From: CAYYTU01 sp964474655
Lineage (GTDB): Bacteria; Chloroflexota; Anaerolineae; B4-G1
DNA: 64,000 nucleotides
Assembly (NCBI GenBank): GCA_964474655.1
Contig: CAYYTU010000009.1
Location: 1 to 64,000, forward strand
Direction: 5' to 3'
Numbering within the stretch: position 1 is the first letter of the stretch; every line of letters begins with the position of its first letter. The notes below the pieces were generated by a model. The model was not told the DNA's origin, made no database searches, and saw nothing but the letters and a program-made list of their open reading frames with translations. Below are positions 26,724 through 34,848 of the stretch, piece after piece. A program made the translations under genes and the position numbers.

Positions 26724-26746
26724 GCCTGACAGCGCTTTGAGCGTAG

Positions 26747-26778
26747 AAAGGGGTTCGGTCTTGGCCGAACCCCTTTTT
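26747..26778 (+). terminator. Rho-independent terminator after hpf
   Basis: A perfect 12-bp stem (26747-26758 with 26765-26776), a 6-nt loop, and a T5 run at 26774-26778. A textbook intrinsic terminator in the direction of hpf. Confidence 0.92.
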
Positions 26779-26803
26779 GAAGAGGTAGATTGAGCGGGTA
26801 AAG

Positions 26804-27916
26804 ATGATAACGTTGATCCTGTTGGTTGGCGGGTGGGGAGAGGGCGCGGTGGAGCAAGCCCTGTCTGGGGCTCATCGGGCCGCCGCCCGCGACCTCCTGG
26901 AACAGCTGTTAAGCACTGAGCTGATCGGTCGTGCTGTGGTGGCCACTGACGACCCCGTCTGGGGTGAATCACTGGCTGACCTGCCGGTGGAGGTGGACCT
27001 TGATTCGACTGGGTCTCCTTTCCACTTTGGGCGCCGGCTGGCGGGTCTCATCGAGCGCTACGACGCGCGGCGTGTGATCTACAGCGGCGGCGCTTCGGCC
27101 CCGCTGATGGGTATCAGTCGCTGGCGGGAGGCATTGGAGCCTCTGACGCAGGTCGAGCGGTGCGTGGTCACCAACAACGTTCACTCCTGTGATTGGGTGG
27201 GTCTGACGCCAGCGATTGAGATGACATCCTTGCTCAGCAGGCAGGAGAGCGACAACGGGGTGGCCTGGCTGCTCAGCAATGATCTCTCGCTGCCGGTTCA
27301 CGACCTCCCCCCCTCGGCCGCCACTCGCTTCGATCTTGATACGCCCACCGACTTATTCGTTGCTCATCGTCACCCGGACATCGGGCCGCACCTGCGCCGC
27401 TACCTCGACGAGCTGGGTTGGAAATCACCACGAGTGGATAGCGTGCTCGCCGAGATGGCCCATGAGGGCGGAAGCCTGAGCGTGATCGGGCGGGTCTCTC
27501 CGCAAGCCTGGGCCAGGCTGAACCGGGCCACGCGCTGCTGGGTGCGCGTCTTCGCCGAGGAGCGCGGTATGCGGGCCAGCGGTCGACAGGCGCGGGGCGA
27601 GGTGTGCTCATTGTTGGCCGATTACCTGGATCTGGTCGGTGTTGAGACGTTCTTCGCGGAGCTGGCCGAGCTGGCGAACGGCGTGCTTTTCGACAATCGG
27701 GTGATCCTGGCGGCGCGCGGCTTGTGGCCTTCGACGCTTGATCGCTTCAACGCCGACCTTTGCCGTTGGGAGCGGATAGAAGACCCCTTCCTGCGTCGTC
27801 TCACTCGCGCAACGGTTGAGGCCCCGGTGCCGGTGGTGGCGGGAGGCCATTCGGTTGTGGCCGGTGGCTTGATGGCGCTGGTGGAGGCCTTCGAGCGGAA
27901 CAGCGAGGGAGCGTGA
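26804..27916 (+). CDS. Conserved protein of unknown function, possibly a GT-A/nucleotidyltransferase-like fold
   Basis: A 370-residue soluble protein. The N-terminal 170 residues (ITLILLVGGWGEGAVEQAL, AARDLLEQLLSTELIGRAVVATDDP, then RFDLDTPTDLFVAHRHP) resemble in layout the CofC/MobA-like nucleotidyltransferases, but the canonical G-G-x-S/R loop is not clear and I do not assign a function. The C-terminal half is alpha-helical. The next gene, a low-molecular-weight phosphatase, overlaps its stop codon, so the two are translationally coupled and may act together. Confidence 0.6.
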   Translation: MITLILLVGGWGEGAVEQALSGAHRAAARDLLEQLLSTELIGRAVVATDDPVWGESLADLPVEVDLDSTGSPFHFGRRLAGLIERYDARRVIYSGGASAPLMGISRWREALEPLTQVERCVVTNNVHSCDWVGLTPAIEMTSLLSRQESDNGVAWLLSNDLSLPVHDLPPSAATRFDLDTPTDLFVAHRHPDIGPHLRRYLDELGWKSPRVDSVLAEMAHEGGSLSVIGRVSPQAWARLNRATRCWVRVFAEERGMRASGRQARGEVCSLLADYLDLVGVETFFAELAELANGVLFDNRVILAARGLWPSTLDRFNADLCRWERIEDPFLRRLTRATVEAPVPVVAGGHSVVAGGLMALVEAFERNSEGA

Positions 27917-28389
27917 TGCCGTCGATTCTATTTGTCTGTACGGGAAACTTATGTCGTTCGCCGATGGCCGAGGCGCTGCTGCGTGATCGGGTGGAGCGCG
28001 ATGGGGGGCGTCGTGATTGGGGGATCGGATCGGCCGGAACCTGGGCCACCGATGGACGCCCGGCGGCTGCGTACGCTATCGAGGAGATGGCGGAACGCGG
28101 CCTCAATTTGCGCTCTCATCGGGCGCGTCACATCACCTCCCGACTGATGGAGAAGTCCGACCTGGTGCTGGGTATGACTCAGCACCACGTCGAGGCGTTG
28201 AAGGCCGCTTTTCCCCATCAAGCCCCCAAGGTCCGTCTCTTCAGCGAGATTATCGGGAAGCACTTCGACATCTCTGATCCCTATGGCGGCTCGCGGATGG
28301 AGTACGCCTACATCGCCCAGGAGCTGGAAGAACTGATCGACCAGGGTTACGAACGGATCGTGGCCTGGGTCGAAAGGGAAGAGGAATAA
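27916..28389 (+). CDS. Low-molecular-weight protein tyrosine phosphatase family
   Basis: A 157-residue enzyme with the P-loop Cys8-Thr-Gly-Asn-Leu-Cys-Arg14-Ser and the general acid Asp121 in SDPYGGS near the C-terminus, the complete LMW-PTP catalytic set. It would dephosphorylate phosphotyrosine, or in some relatives phospho-arginine or arsenate-linked substrates. The ATG overlaps the stop of the upstream gene (TGATG). A GTG three bases earlier is an alternative start. No tyrosine kinase is visible in the window. Confidence 0.88.
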   Translation: MPSILFVCTGNLCRSPMAEALLRDRVERDGGRRDWGIGSAGTWATDGRPAAAYAIEEMAERGLNLRSHRARHITSRLMEKSDLVLGMTQHHVEALKAAFPHQAPKVRLFSEIIGKHFDISDPYGGSRMEYAYIAQELEELIDQGYERIVAWVEREEE

Positions 28390-28429
28390 TAAATCCAGGT
28401 TCTCTGGGACTTTGCGGGGTGCTCAGAGT

Positions 28430-28542
28430 GGGCTTGTAACCCGTGTTGGGTGACCATAAAGACTTCAGCACCACTTTATGGTCAGGCAGTGGAGTTGCAA
28501 ACCCCACTGGAGCAAGAATTTCTACACATCAACGCTTAAGTT
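28430..28542. repeat. Dispersed repeat, copy A (inverted relative to copy B at 58421-58536)
   Basis: About 113 nt in the intergenic region after the phosphatase gene closely matches the reverse complement of 58421-58536 (roughly 85% by eye). The core 28430-28504 is bounded by imperfect inverted repeats GGGCTTGTAAC / GTTGCAAACCC. It contains a perfect 10-bp stem GACCATAAAG / CTTTATGGTC and a second stem around CAGTGG/CCACTG. The rest of 28390-28640 shows no gene. Confidence 0.75.
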
Positions 28543-28640
28543 GGCGCGCATAGTGACGCACCCCCGCTGAGCAATCTCAAGCTATCGACCACCTGAAATC
28601 CCAAAGAACCTAAATCTCAAGGAAAAGGAGTCAGATCACA

Positions 28641-29864
28641 GTGAAAAAGTATTGGGACGAGCCTTACGTCTTCTCATTTGAATCGAAGATAATTGATCGG
28701 ATTGAATCGGAGGATCGAGTGGGCCTGGTGTTGGAGGAGACCTACTTCTTTCCAGAAGGAGGCGGCCAGCCAAGCGATAAAGGGACGATCGCATCCCGTC
28801 CGTTGCTTGACGTCCAGGAGCTCGATGATCGCGTGGTCCATTATGTGAAGCGCGAGTCTGATGATGCGCTGGTGGAGGGCGCGACTGTCGCTTGCCAGAT
28901 CGACGAGGACTACCGGCTCCACAATATGCGAACGCACTCGGCCTGTCACGTGCTTTTTGGCGCTGCAGCCCAGCTCTTCCCCGACGTGGCCTACGCTGGC
29001 TTTCACATCAGCGAGCTGGGCAATCTCTACCTGGAGACCGACCGTCAGATCCGAGGCGATGAACTGCTTCGCATCCAGCGGCTGGCCAACGAGTGCGTGG
29101 TCGAGGACCGACCGGTCACCGTGTACCGCCTCGACGAAGAAGACGCGGAAGAGGTGGAGGAGCTGGTCTACAACGTCGACCTGCCCGAAGAGACGGTGCG
29201 TGTGGTAGCCATCGAAGGCTGGGATGTGGCGGCTTGCTGTGGCACCCACGTTCACAGCACTATCGAGGTGGGACCGATCAAGGTCTTGGCCCGCGAGAGC
29301 CATAAGAAGAACGTCACGCGCATCGACTACGCCATCGGCAAGCGCGCGATAGCCGAGATCGCTCGCGAGGATGCAGTACTTTCGGAGACGGCTGAATTCT
29401 TGAGCACCTCGAAGGAACAGGTGGGGCAGATCGTGCGCAAGATGTCGGAGGACTTGCGAGAGGCGGAGAAAGAAGTCAGTAAGCTTCGGGAGGAGCTGAC
29501 GGCCTACAAGGCGCAGGATCTGTTGGAGGGCGGCGAGGAGATTGAGGGCGTGCGGCTCATCGTCGGCGCGTCTGGCTATCTGGACCAATCGGCTGTGCGC
29601 AAGATGGTGGCGAAGGTCACCTCGGAGAACGAATCGGTGGTGGCGGCCGTCATCGGTGGCAAGGACCGTCTGGCGCTGGCCGCAGGTTGTAGTGATGACG
29701 TCGAGATCAACCTCTCGCAGCCGATCGTCGAAATCGCCCAGGAGTACGGCGGCGGTGGCGGCGGGAGTCCTACCTTTGTCAACGCTGGCGGTATGGCCGG
29801 CTCAATCCATCAAGTGCGGGATAAGGTGGAGAACGCACTGCGGGAACTCCTCCAGAGGGCGTGA
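28641..29864 (+). CDS. AlaX-like free-standing alanyl-tRNA editing protein with DHHA1 domain
   Basis: A 407-residue protein equivalent to the C-terminal half of alanyl-tRNA synthetase. It has a second-additional-domain editing module (FPEGGGQPSDKG; the metal motif H-x3-H in RTHSACH; CCGTHVHS near residue 195), a coiled coil (about 255-300) and a C-terminal DHHA1-like domain with a six-Gly run. It has no aminoacylation domain. It should hydrolyse mischarged Ser- or Gly-tRNA(Ala). The start is GTG 28641, with AAAAGGAG 10 nt upstream. Confidence 0.9.
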   Translation: MKKYWDEPYVFSFESKIIDRIESEDRVGLVLEETYFFPEGGGQPSDKGTIASRPLLDVQELDDRVVHYVKRESDDALVEGATVACQIDEDYRLHNMRTHSACHVLFGAAAQLFPDVAYAGFHISELGNLYLETDRQIRGDELLRIQRLANECVVEDRPVTVYRLDEEDAEEVEELVYNVDLPEETVRVVAIEGWDVAACCGTHVHSTIEVGPIKVLARESHKKNVTRIDYAIGKRAIAEIAREDAVLSETAEFLSTSKEQVGQIVRKMSEDLREAEKEVSKLREELTAYKAQDLLEGGEEIEGVRLIVGASGYLDQSAVRKMVAKVTSENESVVAAVIGGKDRLALAAGCSDDVEINLSQPIVEIAQEYGGGGGGSPTFVNAGGMAGSIHQVRDKVENALRELLQRA

Positions 29865-29890
29865 GCAGAAGAAGTTTATCCGGTAGGAGC

Positions 29891-29924
29891 AAGGAGGCCC
29901 GGAGTTGATCCTCGGGCCTCTTTG
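29891..29924. terminator. Bidirectional hairpin between convergent genes
   Basis: GAGGCCCG (29894-29901) pairs with CGGGCCTC (29913-29920), extended by AA/TTT on the outside. It lies between the plus-strand AlaX-like gene and the minus-strand sulfotransferase gene and can serve both. Confidence 0.7.
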
Positions 29925-29932
29925 TCGTCTCG

Positions 29933-30970
29933 CTATTCGACGCTTGATACTGGCTTGACTTTGACCGAGCTCTCGATTTCTACCTTCTGGTAGCTGCCCC
30001 ACGAATCGGGCAGCACGCGCAAGAAGTCCCAGGAGAGCCACAGAGGATAGCTGCGGATCATCCAGCGGAGGCCGTTCACGATGTCACCTCGCAGGAACTC
30101 CTTGAGGTTAGCCTTCTGTCTCTCCCAGCGCGTTGGAGGTCTTGCCTCGGCGCCATAGAGCGGTGTGTAGTCCATCTTGCTCAACATATCGGATGCCAGG
30201 CTATCGAACATCTCGATCTGGCGGGGCGTGAGCGTCTCCTTCCAGCGCGTGGCGCGGCTGGGGTCCGGACGCTTGCCGATCATCGTGTGCTGGCTTGCCG
30301 TGTACTCCGGTGGCTCGAAGCCATCGGCCTGGATGATATGGGGCTCGTATGGCAATCCCACCGCCTCGCATAATCGCTCCATCGTAACATTTGGCTCGTA
30401 GACCAGATCCTCGTACCGCACCTGCACGATCTGGTCCGGGGGGAGCGTCCTTTCCATCGCCAGGCCCTCTTGGACCATCGCTTTCCACCACGGCGCGGCC
30501 TTGATGATCGTGTTGGGCCCCCAATCCAGCGGCAAGATCGAGTTAGCTACCGCTCGCCCATCCCTTACAATATGGATGATCTTGGCGTGGGGAAAAATTT
30601 TGAGCAAGGTGGGGGCGTAGTTGATGTTCTCCGGTGTGTGATCGATCCAAACTCGGCCTTTCAGCCCGCGGCTCTCGGCGAACTCGACCACCAGCCATTC
30701 CAGTAGATCGCCGTAGCTGCTCTGGGGTGCTTCGTTCGCGTCGACGTCGATCCCCCACAGTTTGAACCGCCAGTGAATCTGGATGAATCGCAGCGCCCGT
30801 TCCAGATCGATACGCCCGTCCCGGGTCTGACAGGAGCGGATTGCCCCGATCTTGAAGTGTGATTCCGGTGGGCATATACATTCGCTGTGCGCGCCTAGGA
30901 TTGCGCCCAGCAACGTCGTTCCACTGCGGCTGCATCCGCCGATGAAAATTTGTCGTTCGATTGGTTGCAT
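29933..30970 (-). CDS. PAPS-dependent sulfotransferase family protein
   Basis: A 345-residue protein with the 5'-phosphosulfate-binding loop GGCSRSGTTLLGAIL near residue 12 and the 3'-phosphate-binding motif HIVRDGRAVANS near residue 140, the two hallmark motifs of the sulfotransferase superfamily. It would transfer sulfate from PAPS to an unknown acceptor such as a glycolipid, glycan or peptide. Nearby GT-C glycosyltransferases make an envelope glycan a reasonable guess. AGAAAGAGAG lies just before the ATG. No PAPS-synthesis genes are in the window. Confidence 0.85.
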   Translation of the reverse strand: MQPIERQIFIGGCSRSGTTLLGAILGAHSECICPPESHFKIGAIRSCQTRDGRIDLERALRFIQIHWRFKLWGIDVDANEAPQSSYGDLLEWLVVEFAESRGLKGRVWIDHTPENINYAPTLLKIFPHAKIIHIVRDGRAVANSILPLDWGPNTIIKAAPWWKAMVQEGLAMERTLPPDQIVQVRYEDLVYEPNVTMERLCEAVGLPYEPHIIQADGFEPPEYTASQHTMIGKRPDPSRATRWKETLTPRQIEMFDSLASDMLSKMDYTPLYGAEARPPTRWERQKANLKEFLRGDIVNGLRWMIRSYPLWLSWDFLRVLPDSWGSYQKVEIESSVKVKPVSSVE

Positions 30971-31080
30971 CTCTCTTTCTCTTGATTTCGATATGTGAGT
31001 AGTAGGAAGTCCGCCAGCAATGATACGTCGTCACTTCTACTTGTCAAGTGCGAGCCCTTGATCGTTCCGAAATTGGGCTT

Positions 31081-31109
31081 GTTGTGTGCTTTCAGCCAAT
31101 GTATAATGC
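31081..31109 (+). promoter_or_regulatory. Promoter for a probably leaderless mRNA
   Basis: TTGTTG (31081-31086), an exact 17-nt spacer and TATAAT (31104-31109). The next gene's ATG is at 31116, six bases after the -10 box, where transcription should begin, so no ribosome binding site can exist in the transcript. Confidence 0.65.
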
Positions 31110-31115
31110 AGCACT

Positions 31116-31595
31116 ATGGATAGCCCTTTGATCCTTTTTGGCTTTTTATCCGTCTTTCACCTCGTCGGCGCGGCGACGATGGGGAGCGCTGTACGCGATA
31201 TTTGGCGTGGCCTGCGCAGCTCACATGGCAAGAAGCTTAAACTCGTCCCGAAGTTCTTCCTCCTGATCTGGAGTGCGCTGTTTGGATGTATGCCGCTCAT
31301 ACTTGGGTTACAGCTCGTGCCCGATGAGAGGCGTTCCCTTTTCGTCTTCGGCGAGATAGCCGTGTGGAGCGGCGCGTTCCTGGTCGCCCTGCTGGCCCGC
31401 AACGTGGCAAAAGACTTTCTGCAGGCGTTCCAGCAGCGCGAGGTCACGTTCATCCTGGTAGGCGGCATAGGCGTCCTTATCGGTGCTGTAGTGGCTGCGT
31501 TGGGGCGCAGGCTGCTGTGGGGCGGGCTTTTCCTGGTCGGGGGTATGATCGTGATGATCGTCGGCCTTCGGCGGTTGTTCCAGGAACCGGGCTAG
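31116..31595 (+). CDS. Small four-helix membrane protein of unknown function
   Basis: A 159-residue protein with four hydrophobic segments (about 5-25, 42-64, 75-95 and 112-150). I do not recognise a family. It leads an apparent operon with sfsA (2 nt downstream), the IMPase gene and sppA. The ATG coincides with the predicted transcription start, implying leaderless translation. Confidence 0.7.
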   Translation: MDSPLILFGFLSVFHLVGAATMGSAVRDIWRGLRSSHGKKLKLVPKFFLLIWSALFGCMPLILGLQLVPDERRSLFVFGEIAVWSGAFLVALLARNVAKDFLQAFQQREVTFILVGGIGVLIGAVVAALGRRLLWGGLFLVGGMIVMIVGLRRLFQEPG

Positions 31596-31597
31596 CG

Positions 31598-32287
31598 ATG
31601 CGCTTTCCCCCGCTGGTCGCCGGGCGCTTTGTGCGGCGTGATAATCGCTTCCGTGTCACCGTCGAGGTCAATGGCGAGCCTGTCGCCGCTCACCTGCCCA
31701 ACTCTGGGCGCCTGACGGAGCTGCTGACGCCCGGACGTCGCTGCTGGCTGGAGCGCTTCGACAGCGCACATCGCAAGACCAACTTCGATCTCAATCTGAT
31801 GGCCTACGCCGGGGTGTTGGTCTCCGTCGATGCCCGGATGCCGAACCCACTCTTCGCCGAGGCGCTGGATGCGGGCCGCCTGGCGCCGTTCCGAGAGCAC
31901 GGACAGTGGAAGCGCGAGGTGGGGTTGGGCCATAGCCGCATAGACTTCCGTCTGGGCGCTGCCTCCGCCCCCACCTGGGTTGAAGTCAAATCCGTGACGC
32001 TGGTCGAAGAGAGGGTGGCTCGCTTCCCCGATGCCCCGACCAGACGCGGCGTCCGCCACGTCCGCGAGCTGACCGAGGTGGTGAACGCGGGGCAGGGGGC
32101 GGCGATCGTCTTCGTCATCCAGCGGCCTGACGCCGACTGTTTCGCTCCGCACGACGAGGCCGATCCGGACTTCAGCGCGGCGCTGCGGGAAGCGATCCCT
32201 TTGGGCGTCGAAGTTTACGCGTGGCGTTGCCGCGTGCGTCGTGACCGGATTGAAATCGCCGAACAAATTCCCGTCGATTTGACCTGA
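31598..32287 (+). CDS. sfsA: SfsA-family DNA-binding/nuclease-like protein
   Basis: A 229-residue protein with family blocks RFVRRDNRFRVTVEVNG, AHLPNSGRLTELL and the PD-(D/E)xK nuclease-like core WVEVKSVTLVE (about residue 125), plus AAIVFVIQRPDA near the C-terminus. Named for sugar fermentation stimulation in E. coli; the biochemical role in this phylum is unknown. ATG 31598 lies 2 nt after the upstream stop. A longer upstream frame is only out-of-frame coding of the previous gene. Confidence 0.92.
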   Translation: MRFPPLVAGRFVRRDNRFRVTVEVNGEPVAAHLPNSGRLTELLTPGRRCWLERFDSAHRKTNFDLNLMAYAGVLVSVDARMPNPLFAEALDAGRLAPFREHGQWKREVGLGHSRIDFRLGAASAPTWVEVKSVTLVEERVARFPDAPTRRGVRHVRELTEVVNAGQGAAIVFVIQRPDADCFAPHDEADPDFSAALREAIPLGVEVYAWRCRVRRDRIEIAEQIPVDLT

Positions 32288-32293
32288 GGTGGT

Positions 32294-33076
32294 ATGGAAA
32301 TCAAAACTGCAATTTTACAGACGGCTGTCGAGGCGGCTCAGCGCGCTGGAAGTGTGATCGCCGAGCGTTACCCGACTGAACGGAATGCCCACTTCAAGGG
32401 CTACCGCGATCTGGTCACCGAGACTGACGTGACCGCCCAGCGCGCTGTCCTCGAGCTGGTGCGTAAGCGCTTCCCTGCTCACGCTGTGCTTTCGGAGGAG
32501 GAAGAGGGCGGCGAGATCGGCGCTGGCTACACCTGGGTGATCGACCCGCTGGATGGGACGAGCAACTTCACCCATCGCGTGCCCATCTTCGCCGTCTCCA
32601 TCGGCGTGCTGAAGCGTGGTGAGCCGTTCGTCGGCGTGGTCTACGACCCGCTGCGCGATCATCTGTTCGTGGGGCGGAGTGGGGGTGGCGCCACGCTTAA
32701 CGGCGAACCGCTCCACGTCAGCGCGATTTCGAGTGTGGGCGAGGCCATCGTAGGCTTCGACTGGGCGCGCGACGACGATCTGCGTCAGCGAGTTCTGCGC
32801 AACGTCCAGCGGATCGTGCCCCGGGCCCACTCGGTGCGTGTGTTGGGCTCGGCCGCGCTGGGCTTGACCTACGTGGCGGCCGGTTGGCTCAGCAGCTACT
32901 GCCACCTGGCGCTCTACCCCTGGGACGCCGCGGCGGCTGTCCTGCTTGTGCGTGAGGCCGGCGGGCGTTGCACCACGTTGGACGGCGCCCCCTACCGTGT
33001 GGACGAATCGGCCTGTCTGGTCACCAACGGTCTTATCCACGATCAGATGGTGAGTCTTCTCCATGACACTTCGTGA
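32294..33076 (+). CDS. Inositol monophosphatase family phosphatase
   Basis: A 260-residue Mg2+-dependent phosphatase. The metal ligands are seen in SEEEEGGE (about residue 65), WVIDPLDGTSNF with Asp84 and Asp87, and the late YPWDAAAAVLLVREAGG block. The family hydrolyses inositol-1-phosphate, histidinol-phosphate, fructose-1,6-bisphosphate or PAP, and the exact substrate cannot be read from sequence. A PAP-phosphatase role would suit the nearby sulfotransferase, but this is only a possibility. GAGGTGGT precedes the ATG. It is part of the 31.1-34.8 kb operon. Confidence 0.88.
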   Translation: MEIKTAILQTAVEAAQRAGSVIAERYPTERNAHFKGYRDLVTETDVTAQRAVLELVRKRFPAHAVLSEEEEGGEIGAGYTWVIDPLDGTSNFTHRVPIFAVSIGVLKRGEPFVGVVYDPLRDHLFVGRSGGGATLNGEPLHVSAISSVGEAIVGFDWARDDDLRQRVLRNVQRIVPRAHSVRVLGSAALGLTYVAAGWLSSYCHLALYPWDAAAAVLLVREAGGRCTTLDGAPYRVDESACLVTNGLIHDQMVSLLHDTS

Positions 33077-33102
33077 TTACATTGCCTGGAAAGTGAACGA
33101 AT

Positions 33103-34815
33103 ATGAATCTTCTTGACCTGCCGCGCAATGGCTTGCTTGGGCTTCGCAACCTGATCCGCTCCCTGCGGCGCAAGGGGCTGGACTACGTCGTCCTCTCCCT
33201 CAGCGGTTCCTATCCGGAGCGTTCGCCGCGCCGCGCCCCGGTCCCTTTTCCGCTCAGCTTATTGCCGCTCTTCCCCACCGAGCCCAGCCTGGAGGATATG
33301 GACGAAGCGGTGGCGATGCTCGGCGCCGACGAGCGCGTCACGGGCGTGATCTTGACAATCGATCAGCTCCAGGCTGGTCCACCTACCCTTGATAGCCTGC
33401 GGCGGATGGTGTTCGATCTCCGCGAGCAGGGCAAAGAGGTCATCGCCTGGTTGCCTGCACCCGAAACCTGGGACTATTACCTTGCTTCGGCCTGCGATGA
33501 GATCGTCATACCGCCCTCGGGGCGTCTGCGCGCGCTGGGGATGCGGAGTGAGACCGTCTTCCTCAAGGATACGCTGGCGCTGGTGGGTATTGAGGCGGAC
33601 CTCGAATCGATCGCCGAGTACAAAGTCACGCCCGATACGTTCCGCCGCTCGACGATGACTGAGCCGCATCGTGAGATGTTGGAGGCGTTGCTCGATTCGT
33701 ACTTCGGCGCTTTCGTCGACGCCGTCGCCCAGGGGCGGGACTTGACGGAGGAGCGCGTACGCGAGCTGATCGATGCCATGCCGATGACGCCTGATGAGGC
33801 GCTGGAGGCCAAGCTGATCGACGTGATCGCTTACCAAGACGAACTGGGGGCTTACCTCGCCCATAAAGCATCCTCGGAGGATAAGGCGTCGCTGTCCACC
33901 TGGGACGAGGCCTCTCGCTGGCTCAAGCACCCCGCGCGTTGGACCACGCGGCAGCGCATCGGCGTAGTTTCGCTGGAGGGGTTGATTGTGCCGGGCAAGA
34001 GCCGCCGGATGCCGACGCCGGTGCCGCTGCCGATCCCTGTCGAGGCCCAGGCCGGGGCGGAGACGGTCGTACGGGCGCTTCGCCAGGCCGAGGCCGATCC
34101 GCGCCTTGCCGCTGTGATCTTTCACGTCGAGTCGCCTGGCGGCTCGTCTTTGGCCTCCGACTTGATCTGGCGCGAGGTGCGGCGGCTGGGCGAGCGCAAG
34201 CCCGTCGTGGTGCTGATGGGCGAGCAGGCTACCTCCGGCGGCTACTACGTCTCGGCCCCGGCAACCCGGATCGTGGCCCGTCCTACCACCTTAACCGGCT
34301 CCATCGGCATCTGGAGCGGCAAGTTCGTACTCGGCGGCCTTTACGATAGATTGGAAGTAGGACGCCAGGCCGTGCAGCGTGGCGCGATGGCCGGACTCTA
34401 CTCTGAGCTCCAGCCGTTTGCCCCGGAGGAGCGCCAGCAGGTGCGCCGTGAGATGGGCGATATTTATGCCCGTTTCAAGCAGATCGTGGCCGAAGGACGC
34501 GGGATGTCTGAAGAGGAGGTCGAGGAAGTCGCGCGAGGCCGAGTCTGGACTGGCGAACAGGCTCGCGAGGTCGGCCTGGTGGATGAGCTAGGCGACTTTG
34601 AGATGGCGCTGGTGTTGGCGAAAGAGTTGGCGGGATTGGAGCCGGAGGAGACCTACACCGTGATGCAGATCACCCCCCCGCGTGAGGCATTGTCGCCGCA
34701 GCCGTTCCCAACCGACCAGGAGACAAGCTGGACGGCGCTGCTAGATACGCTACAAAGCCTGGCTCGCGAGCGCACCTGGGCGCTGGCGCCCTGGACGGTA
34801 CGGGTGCGGGGATAA
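33103..34815 (+). CDS. sppA: SppA-type (S49) signal peptide peptidase, tandem-domain form
   Basis: A 570-residue protein with two S49 repeats like E. coli SppA. The N-terminal repeat carries the catalytic Lys at about residue 173 (AEYKVTPDTFRR). The C-terminal repeat carries the nucleophile Ser at about residue 378 (EQATSGGYYVSAPA) followed by TTLTGSIG. In the bacterial enzyme Lys and Ser come from adjacent subunits of the ring. Unlike E. coli SppA, no N-terminal transmembrane helix is obvious (the N-terminus is MNLLDLPRNGLLGLRNLIR), so it may be cytoplasmic or peripheral. Confidence 0.9.
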   Translation: MNLLDLPRNGLLGLRNLIRSLRRKGLDYVVLSLSGSYPERSPRRAPVPFPLSLLPLFPTEPSLEDMDEAVAMLGADERVTGVILTIDQLQAGPPTLDSLRRMVFDLREQGKEVIAWLPAPETWDYYLASACDEIVIPPSGRLRALGMRSETVFLKDTLALVGIEADLESIAEYKVTPDTFRRSTMTEPHREMLEALLDSYFGAFVDAVAQGRDLTEERVRELIDAMPMTPDEALEAKLIDVIAYQDELGAYLAHKASSEDKASLSTWDEASRWLKHPARWTTRQRIGVVSLEGLIVPGKSRRMPTPVPLPIPVEAQAGAETVVRALRQAEADPRLAAVIFHVESPGGSSLASDLIWREVRRLGERKPVVVLMGEQATSGGYYVSAPATRIVARPTTLTGSIGIWSGKFVLGGLYDRLEVGRQAVQRGAMAGLYSELQPFAPEERQQVRREMGDIYARFKQIVAEGRGMSEEEVEEVARGRVWTGEQAREVGLVDELGDFEMALVLAKELAGLEPEETYTVMQITPPREALSPQPFPTDQETSWTALLDTLQSLARERTWALAPWTVRVRG

Positions 34816-34848
34816 AATTTACGGAGACTGGGAAGGGACGAGCGCGCA

